Source: Diospyros lotus (Eukaryota > Streptophyta > Magnoliopsida > Ericales > Ebenaceae). Taken from it: 64,000 nucleotides of DNA. The notes below the pieces were generated by a model that made no database searches, was not told where the DNA came from, and worked only from the letters and a program-made list of their open reading frames with translations. Of the stretch, positions 24,601 to 36,600 are shown piece after piece (position 1 is the stretch's first letter; each line of letters starts with the position of its first letter). The DNA lies in contig NC_068341.1 in NCBI RefSeq assembly GCF_014633365.1, positions 23,232,339 through 23,296,338 on the forward strand, in the 5' to 3' direction. A program made the translations under genes and the position numbers.

Positions 24601-27600
24601 AATTGTTATTTAAGAAAAGTTGCTTTCAAGAGATATTGTCACATTGTGGTTTCTCAGGATCAATTAGTTGATTTGTTCGCTAAGTCTATCAGAGGTCCTC
24701 GTGTGAGCTACATGTACATCAAGCTAGGCATGGTTAACATCTATGCTCCAGCTTGAAGGGGAGTGTTAAGATATGATTCATATATAGTATTCTATAACAT
24801 TGTAACCATATATCTTGAAACAAATAAAATATATGTATGAGATATATAGAATATATGTAGGAAAGATTATTTCCCCTTTTAGTAGTCTAAGTTCATGTAT
24901 ATAAAAGCTATACACACCACTCAATGGTGAAGGAAAAAGATACAATGATCTATCACAGGTCACATAATTGCTACTCTATCATTCACATCTTCAATGAGCA
25001 AACAAAATTGAAAATGAAACAAGAATGACTAAAACTAGTATCTTAGTATTGCATTCACGTTCAAGATTTAGCTATGTTGAGAAAGGAAAGGAAGCACCAA
25101 AGCTAACTATACACATATATGCATATGTATGTTCAAAAGATTGGTTGAAATAAAAAAGAAGGATGGTCAAACCGAGTACAATGATTGCAGTAACCCCACA
25201 ATTGAACAAGGCTTACTCCCCAACCGCCGCACCCCATGCATTTGTTTAGCATGGATGATTGATCACCCCAATTCCCAATAGGCACACCTTTGGACTCGGT
25301 GCTTTTAGAATGTTGTGAGTTGACCTGATGCAATGAATTGGGGTACTCCCACTGTGATATATGGGTCCTCGTATTGTAGTAGTACTTTTGACCTGCATAT
25401 TAAAGATTCTAGTTTGAGAAATTTATAGGGGCCATAATGAAACTACTAACCTAATTATTGAAGGCACCCTCCCGTAACATGGATTTTAATTCCTCAACAG
25501 TTAAGAGAGCAAGGAATGCATAATGTGCAATCAGCTTCAAAAATTAACATCATGAAAGCTAACAACTCAAATATCATCAATCATCATCATCATCAACTAC
25601 CCTATCCTACCCAAGTTAGGGTCGGTGGCACAACATTCATAGTGTCATTGACTTCTAATGGTCAAATTGACAATAGAAATCCATTAAACGAGCAATGTAA
25701 TAAAATTTTACATCAAATGCCCTTCCTAATGCAACCTCTTGTGAGAGAATAATGAAATAAAGTTTCAACACAATCTTCATATAAAAAAATTCACGAGATG
25801 ATGGTGAACTAAGATAATTGATATGGTCATATTTTATCACATAGTTGAAACTGAATTAGAAAGACAAATTAGTCATGGGCGTCCATTCTAAGAGCAAAGA
25901 TGGTCGAGACAAACAATGTGCAATGTGCATGGGAGTCAATTGTCACTTTAAACAAAAACATCTCATAAAAAGTCATGTGAGGGGATGGAGAAGTGAGACA
26001 TGAAGAAAGAGAAATGGGGAGTTCTTTGAAGTGGGATGTAACAACTAAAGGTTGAACTATAAATCTATACATATTGTCTAACTTATGGGCACATAATTAT
26101 CTTTTATCACATAAAAAGTAGGACATAAATTTAATTTCTATAAAATAATGAGGCGCAATCATGACTGCATAAGAAAAATATATATTCCTATATTGGGTTG
26201 TCTTGAGGCACAAATCTTTGGTAAAGTGTTGGACAATTTTATAGCCTAAAAAACACGAAGGAAGTAGTTCAAGTCTGCTGGCTAACATAACCTAATTTCT
26301 CATAGAAGTTAATTATATGAGCCCTTACTGTAAGAGATCAATCACATAATTGGATGAAATGCTTTGTGAAAAAATAGCAAGAGCCAAGAAATTTTCATTA
26401 ACTTTAAGCTAGAGCCAAACTTCATTAGACATACTCCTCCCTCCCTTCCTCCCTAATAAACTAATGTGTATTCCATTCACCATTTTCCACATTATGCCTT
26501 CAAAGAGTAACACAGATACATGAGGCAGACCTGTTGTCTCATCCAATACCTCCTGCCAATCTTCTGGAAGTGATACAGGTGAGGGAGTATTTCCATTATT
26601 AGCTGCCACAACAGGTCTTCCCCACTGACTTATCCCAGAACGTTCATTATAATAGTATGGGACGCCACTTGCAGGATCCTTTGCCTCAACCTACATGAGA
26701 ATTTATAGAAATCAAGATCAGAATAAATAAATGTAAGCAAAAGCCAAAGCCCAGGAAATAATGATTGACGAAACAACAAAACAACAACTAACTTTTGGAA
26801 GAAAAATAAACAAGAAAAATCATCGCCTTCAATTGCGAATCTTCAGCCACACACAAATATCAAGAAAGTCATTCCAGTAAAAAGAAAAAGCTCAAGAAAA
26901 ATATCACTAAGAGAAGCCACCAGAAAAATACAAAAAAATATATATTTAAGATTAACCCAACATTTTTCTCTTTCTGACTAGAGAGAATATCAAGGGTAAG
27001 CTTTATAAGGGTGCTCTTTCATGACCAAAAGATCATAGGTTGGAGTTATGAAAATAGCCTCTTTGCAAAATGCAAAGGTAAGGTTGCATACAAAAAAGAC
27101 CCTCCCCTGACACTTGCCAGTGGAAGCCTTCTTCAAAGGGGACGACCTTTTTTGAAAGTACAAATATCACTAACCTATCAAGCATAAAAAGAAAAATGTA
27201 TCATGAAGGAAGCCACCAGAAAGTGGGAAAACATAAATAGACCCAGAAAGCAGAAAGAACCAACTGCCCAAAAATAAAAAGAAAAAAAATTCTGCACAAA
27301 TTGACCGCTCTCTCTCTCTCTCTCTCTCATTGTGTATGTGGATTAGATTTTCCAAACTTACCCTCCATATTTTTCTCATAATGGATGTACAGGAGCCTAT
27401 ACATCCAGACTTCAACGCAGTTAATGGTACACATTGTGGTTAAAAGAAAATATTTTCCAAATACTACATACCACTCATTGATGTATTTCAGCAGATAATG
27501 TTGTCTGAGTTTTGTCTGGGTTTTCTTTTTGTAATAATTGAGCCTGAATGTAATCAAATATTGATAAAGATATTAGAAGTAACTAAATTAAGATATGCTT

Positions 27601-30600
27601 ACATCCACAGCTTTCTATGTGGATATCAGTATCAAATAAGCCACCTATAATCCATGTTCAGATTCATGATATTCAATATCTTGGAGGCCTAGTTTCCAGC
27701 AAAATAAAAAGAATATTATGTGATTTGGCCATCCAAAAGACAGAAGAACATAGAAACTCTTCAACTTAAGCAATAATCAAAAAAGCATATATCTAGTGTT
27801 ACATGTATATTATACAGTCTGAAGAACATTGTTACGACCCTAGGATTTGCCTAGGGTCTAGGAAGGAATTTGGTAAGAATTAGAGGTAGATAGGGCAGAA
27901 AGGAAGGGAAGAACAAAACTGACAGACCTGAGGAAGAAGAGAGAAAGATGGGAGAGAGAACTAGGAGAATTGAGAGAGGGAAAATGAGAGAATTCAAATC
28001 ATTCATTCCGCTCACTTCCTCTAACTACTCAAGCCTATTTATAGGCTTACAATGGAAGATGCTGACAACAACAACAGAAAATGCAACTAATAGGAAAAAC
28101 ACATGACATGTACTACTAATATATCCTTGGGGTCGTGACAAACATATAATAATAGGTTTAAGTTTCAGCTCTGGTCAAGAAGACCTACTCCAGATCACTC
28201 AAGTGACTGTCTTTCTATCTAAGCAACATCCTGTTTAAAATCAAGCCATCTCCCTTCTCATGGCCTTTGATCTCTCTTGTCCTCTTGGTGTGAGTTGCAA
28301 ATTATCAGACAATATAAAGCTATTCGTTTCATTTTATCTTCTATTAGAGCACTCCAAGTTTAGCACAGATGAACTCAATATCTGCAATAAAATACTCAAT
28401 TCAATTGAATTGTTGGATCTCAAAGGAGATTCTGGATACTTTTAAATCAAAGCAGTTATTTCTCTGTTTCATCCAATCACTAATAACTTGATTTTTTTTT
28501 TTTAATTGTAGACAGATTGTATCCCTTATTATTAACTAATGCATTATAACATCCTCATCACGTTGCACAGTGCACGCTCAATCTGCTGAACATGTTATTT
28601 CTTTATTCCACTATCTTATGTACCACGGTAAAGACCTAAGGCTACCATTAGTCATCACATTTTTTTCCTTTTATTTTGGAGAAAGTTGCAGTCAACTTAA
28701 AACATCTGCTTCAGCATAGAAAGGCACAAAAATAGAATACATCCTAGCAACTTTCTGTCACATCCATCCTACCATATAATTATGCCAGCTCCTGTTAATT
28801 CCCTAGTGTAACAAGCATATGTCATGTGATAAGAGCAGGGGAGGGCAACCGGGTAATGGTCTATTAGTAGAAGGGGGTAACACTGTAATAAAGGAGATAG
28901 GCGGTTAGAAGAATAGAAGTACGTAGAAGCTTGGTAGTTAGCCGCATGTATTTCAAATGTTGGCGCCACTCCTTGAGGAAGGTATATAAGCCAACACACG
29001 CTGCTGAAGCAGATCATCTTGGAATAAAATTGGATCATATTCCCCTCCTCTCTTTTCCCTGAATTTCTTTCTCTTCCGGTTCATAATTCCCACGCAATTC
29101 AGAATTGCGGGAGAGGCATTTGTCAGAGTAGAGATCTGACAATCTGGTATCAGAGCAAGTTCGTGGGCGATCGGGAGGGCCATCGCAGACGGAACCAGGA
29201 TGAAACAGATGGAGGCGCAACTTCAGCAGGTGACGGTGTCGGTATCTGAGATGCAGATTAGGATGGACACGTTTGAAAATTCGGTGAAAAGAAGGATCGA
29301 TGGAGCGGTAAACTTGTGGCGGGAGGAGAGTTGGTCACAAACTGCTCGATTAGAGGAGCAGATGTGAGAACAAAACCAAACTCTCCGAGATCACATGCAT
29401 CAGTTTATGCCGATGCTTTCGCGCCAAACTCAGGTACGAATCTCACCTGAGTTTCCTCCGAGGGAACATTCGAAACCGATCCTAAATGATTGAGGAGGTA
29501 ATAGCAGATCAGAGGGATCTGCTGAACTGGAAATAGAGCAACTGATGATGGAAGAAAACGCGGGTGTCAGGAGGTCGGGCGTTGCACGAGGATTGAACCA
29601 GATCGGTTCGTTGATGCCGCGAATGGAGATTCCCTATTTGATGGCCAGAATCCGCAATGGTGGGTGAGGCGATGTGAGAGTGTGTTTCATCTCTACAATG
29701 CGACTGAACTACAAAAGGTGATTTGTAAGTCAGCGTGTATGGGATTCTATTGGCAGACGCAGGGGGAAGACTTTGAAGCTGACTTAAGACTCCACGGGTT
29801 AGGAGGTTGTGACATGGTCTTGGGCGTGGATTGGATGAGAGGAGTAAGCCCCATTTGCTTTGATTTTAAGAAAATGGAAGTCACTTTCGAAAAAAAGGGG
29901 GAAATGAATGACTATCACTGGCAGTGCAGAGGCTAGAACTTGCAAGCTTATTTCAGGAAAAAGACTACATAAGCTATTCAGAAGCAAGTGGACTCAGGTG
30001 GCTCAATTGTTCTCAATACGAGCAATTGATCAGAAGGAGGAGGACCCGGACTATGGTGGGAAACTCATACTGGACTCAACGAGGGATGGCTCCATTCCCT
30101 AGGAGGTAAACCAACTGGACTTACTTGATGAACTCTTAGCTAAATTTAAGGATTTGTTTGAAGAACCTAAGGCTCTACCACCTCCTACACCTTTAAACCA
30201 CACCATAAACCTTAAACCCAATTCCGAGCCTGTTAACATTCATTCTTACCGGCATCCCCCAAAACAGAAGGTTGAGATTGAATGCATGATAAAAGAAATG
30301 CTACACCAATCAGTTATCTGACCTAGCATCAGCCCATATGCCTCCCCTCTTCTCTTAGTCAAAAAGAAGGACGGCAGTTGGCGATTTTGCATAGACAACC
30401 GCCAACTCAACTCTCTTACCATAAAGAACAAATTCCCTATTCCCATCATAGAGGACCTCTTAGATGAGTTACATGGTGCCAAAGTTTTCTCCAAACTCGA
30501 CCTCCGTTCAGGATATCATCAAATTCGTATGAGCCCCAAAGATATCCATAAAACAGTCTTTAGAACTCACCAAGCGCACTACGAATTCTTAGTAATACCT

Positions 30601-33600
30601 TTTGGATTGACCAACGCACCAGCAACCTTCCAAACCCTCATGAATCAAATATTTGAACCCTATCTACGCCAATTCATTCTAGTTTTCTTCGATGATATCA
30701 TAATTTACAGCCCCAACTTCCCTAAACACATAGAGCACTTAAGGATAACTTTGCAAATCCTCCAATTCAATAAGTTGTTCATCAAGAAGTCCAAATGCGC
30801 CTTTGCACAAACCCAGGTGGAATCATAGTTGTTGAATCGAGATTCGAATCGAGAATCAAAATCCTTATTTTACGAATCATGAATCGAGAATCGAATCGAA
30901 TCGTAAGATTCAGTACACATTTTTAATTTCAAATATAAATAATATATATCCATAGAAAATAAATAAAATATATTAAAATTATATCAAAAATATATTCATG
31001 TTACCTTTAAATTCAAATTGTATTAAATCAAACCACTTTCAAAATAACAAACTAGAAAAAAACAACTATTAGCCATTAGGCTACCAATAAATGCCATTGT
31101 CCATAATTTTCACAAGTTATCAATCATCTTCATCTTCAAGTTGAAGAGCATCATCATCTTCAAACGTAGCCAAATCCACTTGCTCTCCATCCTCTACATC
31201 TTCCTCACCATCAATCATTTTTAAATCCAATTCTTCTTCCACTTTGTCTTCAACAACTTTTCCTTTTCTTTTTCTATCTAGCTTCAAGTTCCTTGGCCCT
31301 ATATTATACAATATAAGTTATAACATATTAGAATTCAACTCAAACTTAAACAAACACATTAACCTAGTTTTAGAAAGTAGGAAACTATAAAGTATAGATA
31401 TATACCTCTTCTATTATTACTTGGTTCAATACCTCCATCATCTTCAAAACATTCATTAGCATCCATCCATGAATTATCTTGGGATAAACAAGGATTTTCT
31501 TGTTCGGTGATCCATTCATCATCGGACTCCATATCACTCAAACAAATAGGATCATAATTTTCACCTCTTTTCTCCCTCTTAGCTTGCCTCAATTCAAGTT
31601 AAATGTTATACTTCACAAAGACGAGCATTTAATCTTTGTTGTTCCAAACGATTTCTCTTTTTTGAATGGACATGCTCAAATGTGCTCCAATTTCACTACA
31701 TGTGAGACTCAAGACTCGTATGGCTAGGTTTTGTAACTCTTTGCATTCTTCCCCATAGCTTTCCCACCATAAAGCTAAGATAGAAAAATAAAAAACTAAT
31801 TAGTTTAAAGGAGCTAACAATTGAAATTTAAAAATTGAAACATTAAATCAAAATAATACTTGGTTGCTTCTTGTCTCTTGTTAAAGTAGCCATACTCATG
31901 CCAAACAATCCTTCGCCTTTTTTAAACTTTTCTAATTGCTCATCAATTTTTAGTCTTATTTCAATATCTGGATAGATCTTTTCTATTGTCTTGTACAAAC
32001 CAACTTTAACTTCTATATCCGCATTAAAAAACTCATCATATTGAAACCTTAAAAAAATGCAATACAAGTAAGAAACAATAAAGCATATACAATACAAAAA
32101 TTTGTTATAGGAAATATGATTTTAGAAACTCACTTGGGATTAAGAAAATATCCCGCTGCATGGAGTGGCCTATGAAGTTGCAAATCCCATCTTGTATCAA
32201 TAATATTCCACATGCGCTCATACTTTATCTTTTGATGGTTGAAATTTTGTGCAATTTCCTCCTTTGCCCTATCCATCGCTTCATATATGTATCCCATTGC
32301 TGGTTTCACATCCCCATCAACAAGTCTTAAAACTTTAACAAGTGGACTTACACACTTTAAGCACTTGACCGATTTCTAAAACTTGTCATCGGATAACAAA
32401 ATTGCTCCCACTTTAATTGTATCCACCTTAGAAGCATAATGACTTTTAGCCCACACTTCCGATGCAAACATAGCCCTACGAGGAATCTTATTTTCCTCAA
32501 AGCTCCTCAATGTAAGAAATGATGTGGCAAACCTTGTAACTCCTGGCCTCTTTAACTCTCTCTTCTTAGAGAACTTCCTAAACATGCTAAAGACCAAGCA
32601 TGTCTATAAATGTATACACAAACTTCTTTAGCCTTCTTTATTGTACATGTGAAAATAGGCAACCCACCTATATCATGTAAGATCAAATCAATGCAATGTG
32701 CTGCACAAGGAGACCAAAATAATTTTTTTCTTTTCTCCATCAACAAGTCACCCGCAGCTACATAGACCGAAGCACTATTAGTCACCACTTGAACAACATT
32801 TTCCTCCCCAATTTCCCACACCAATGAATCAAGCAACTCAAATAACTTTTGTGCATCTTTTATAACATCTGAAGTGTCAATAGATTTAAGAAAAATTGTT
32901 CCACTTGGACTATTCACCAAAAAGTTTGTAAGAGACCTACTTTTCCTATCTGTCCACCCATCCGACATCAAAGTACAACCAGTCCTTTTCCACTCCTTTT
33001 TATACTTCTCCAGCATTGAGTTTACATGGTCAACTTTCTTCTTAAAATATATAACCCTAGCCTCATGATAACTAGGAAGTTTTAAACCCTTACCATATTC
33101 ACCAACCGCTTCCATCATTGAAGCAGAAAGAGGACTTTTTACCAAAACGAAAGGCAATGCATGTCCATACAAAAATCTACAAATGCTATGAACAACGGGC
33201 TCCCTTTTCTTAACCATTGCATTTAAAGTTTGTTGTTTTTCTTTCCCTTTAGTGACAAAGACATCCATACTAGTTTTTCTTTTTCCTCCTACCATTTGAA
33301 CTTCTATCTCTTCTTCTTGGAAATATTCTTTTTCATTCACCTTTTGTCTTTCCAATTCTCCTAAGATTTGAATACAAAGTTCCCTCACATTGTGTACAAG
33401 GAGCCACATTATCATGATCACCCGCAAAATGGTGTTTCATTCGATTTATCCCTCCCCATCTTTCAAGTCCACAATAATTGCACTTTAAGTTCATTCTATT
33501 TCCATTAATCCGAGTGCAATATTCCCAGGTAGGATCATTATTCTTTGTTGTAGATCCCTTTTTTGATCTTGACGCCATATTCAAAAAGAAAGAAAGCAAT

Positions 33601-36600
33601 ATTCTTCTAGCATTGAAAAAAAATATAAAGTCAAATTTTTGAAATAAAAAACAGTAAAAATATCATAAAAGAAAATAAAAGAAGTAAAACAAATTTGACC
33701 AGACAAAAAAACATATTAGAAAAAATCAGAAGAAGAAAAAAAGACACAGCACAGCAGTCAGCACTGCAGTGCAACAGCAAGAAAATATATATAAAAAAAA
33801 AAAAAACAATAACAAGTTAAGTTAACAATTACAAAATAGGTTCCCTTAACCCCCAAAGTCAACAAAAACAGCTGCAAAAGACATAGTAGTCAGCACTGCA
33901 ATGCAACAGCAAGAAAAAATAAGAAAAAAACAAAACAACAAGTTAACAAGAAAACCTCAAAGTCAATAAAAACAGCTGGTGCTCGGAACTAAGCATGAGT
34001 GGTTGAGGCTCATGTGCCCAACTGCCCACATCTCTGATGTCTTTGTTAGCACGTGAGCACATGAAAAATTATAATATCATTTTCAAGGATGAAAAATGAT
34101 TTGACGAAAGAAGTGGCTAGAACAGAAGCACTGGTTTCAACACTTGTCAAGACTCCCAAGCTGGATTTTCTCTAGGAATAGATAGAAGCACTGGTTTTAA
34201 GCAAATGCAGTCTTCTTCTTAGGATTCGTATGGTCTCGCATAAAGCAAAGAAGAAAGAAGAAGAACTGAAGAAGAAGAAAGCAATGCACCTTGAACAAAA
34301 CCTGAAGTCTTGCGGTCGCAGCTCTCGAGTCTCGCCTTTGCTTCTGTCGTTTCATCTCATGTTCATATGCAGCATTTTTGCTTCTCTGTTTCTACTTTGC
34401 AGCTTCCAGCTCCTAATGTTTCAGGAACTGCCGTTTCACCTCATTTCTATTTCAGTTTTGTGATTCGTTCGATTCACTCGATTCGTCCGATTCTATCGAT
34501 TCTTTTCCGATTCTTTCGATTCATGGTCGATTCTAAGCAATTTTCGATTCACCCTATAGATTCAACTCGATTTCTCTTGGAATCGAGCCGAATCGTGCGA
34601 TTCGCATCGACCTGGCCATGTTATATCCAAAAAGGGAGTGGCACAGACCCACAAAAGGTTGCAGCCATGACTACCTGGCCAAGACCGACTAACGTGAAGG
34701 GCTTGCGGGGATTCTTGGGCCTTACAAGTTATTACAGACGATTTGTTAAAAATTACAGCATCATCAATAAGCCATTAACTGAGTTGCTAAAGAATGAGGG
34801 ATTTCTTTGGGGTGAAGCAGTCGAAGCCGCCTTTGATAGGCTGAAGAAGGCCATGAGTGAGGTTCCTACATTGAACCTCCCTGATTTTAATCATCCGTTT
34901 GTACTAGAGATTGATGCCAGCAATTATGGGGTTGGAGCGGTGTTGGCAGAAGGAGGAAGACCCATAGCCTTCATCAGCCAAGCTTTAGCACCAAAGCACC
35001 TAGGGCTCATTGTATACGAGAAAGAACTACTAGCTGTTTTGATAGCAGTAGAGAAGTGGAGGCATTATTTGGAGGGAAGTAAGGTCATTATTCGAACAGA
35101 TCATGAAAGCCTAAAATTCCTATTGCAGTAGAAACTACAAACACACCTCCAAAGAAAAGGTATGTCTAAACTAATGGGTCTTAATTATATCATCCAATAC
35201 AGGAAAGGACACGAGAACAAAGTAGCCAACGCCCTTTCCCGCTGCATGGAAAAATGGACCTCGACGGCCATGACTTTTGTTATACTGAAATGGCACTTAG
35301 AAGTAGCAACCAATTACGAGAAAGAAAACTGGACCAAGGATCTAATGGAGCAACTGACCCTAGACCCCACGAGCAAACTGGGTTATTCACTAAAGAATGG
35401 ACTACTAAGGTACAAAGAGAAGTTGGTGATCGGAGGTGATGAGCTGCTATGAAGGAAGATCCTGACAACCCTACATGACTCTCCAGTAGGAGGCCACTCG
35501 GGGGTCCAGAGTACATACAACAAGGTACATCAGTTGTTCTATTGGTTGAGGTTGAAGAAGGCAGTGCAAGATTACGTGAAGGGCTGTGACATTTGCAGCT
35601 AGTGTAAGCATGAGAACATTCACCCTCCAAGGCTGCTACAACCATTGCCTAGGCCGGAGCAGGCCTGGTCCAGCATCAACATGGACTTCGTGGAAGGATT
35701 TCCCAAGTCAGAGGGCAAGGACTGCATACTGGTAATCGTGGACAGACTCACAAAGTACAGCCACTTCTTAAGCTTCGCTCATCCCTTCACGGCCCAAGAA
35801 GTGGCACGAGTGTTCCTCGACCAGGTGGGTAAATTGCACGGATTGCCTCAAGTCATTGTGACAGACTGGGACAAAGTCTTCACCAGCTTGCTATGGAGGG
35901 AACTCATGAAATCACTCGGTACCAAGCTCCATATGTCATCAGCATACCACCCGAAAAAAGATGGATAGACGGAACGGGTGAATCAATGCCTTGAGACCTA
36001 CCTTCGGTGCGTGTGCTTCGTGCATTCAACAGGGTGGCACAAGTGGCTACCCTTGGCACAATGGCGGTACAACACCAACCACCATTCTTCCTTAAAGATG
36101 ACTCCGTTTGAGGCACTATTCGGCTACAAACCACCACCGTTACCTACTAGTGGAGGTCCCAACTTGGTAGCCACAATGGATGACTATCTGAATCAGAGAC
36201 AGCAAGATATGCAGACCCTAAAGAGGGTGTAACATCTCGAAATTTGAGATAATTGGCAATTTTTAATTTCGGCATTTGAAGTGATTTGAGGATTTAAGTA
36301 AAATAATTAATTTATGGGTTTTAGGGTAATTTATTGAGTTATGTGAGGTTTTATGGAGATTAATGAAAAATATTAAATTTGGTATGTTTTGGGGGTTAAA
36401 AATAATTATTTGAGGATATTATTGAATATGTGAAAATTTTAGAGAAAATAATTATTTTATGGTGTTTTGAAAAAAAAAAAATTCGGAGTAGCCCAAGCCC
36501 AGGCGCGCGCGCCACGCAGGGCCCTGTGCGGCCCTGCTACGCGCCCACGTGGCTGCCTCCTGCAGCCACGCATCCATATTCCCCCCCCCCCAAAAAAAAA

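Larger units (their letters stand above)
11654..24966 (+). mobile_element. TE2: host copia element, + strand, split by three insertions
   Basis: Outer pieces are 11654-11725, 16727-17256, 18289-18395 and 22908-24966. They hold a damaged 5' LTR, an integrase piece, a spacer, reverse transcriptase/RNase H and a 3' LTR (24764-24966) in copia order; gag and protease are deleted. Possible target duplication ATTGC at 11648-11652 and 24967-24971. The sequence reads straight through each of the three inserted elements once they and one copy of their duplications are removed. It lies in intron 9 of the host gene, antisense to it. Confidence 0.8.

Noticed and set aside
27327..27557. Minus-strand stretch with YYKKKTQTK resembling the WW2 tyrosine block
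   Set aside because: It lies between exons 7 and 8, where the phase 0 join is already perfect, and lacks the conserved Trp and Pro. Probably chance.
29144..29156. Short matches to initiator methionine tRNA here and after other LTRs
   Set aside because: These are primer-binding sites of LTR elements, not tRNA genes; no cloverleaf is present.
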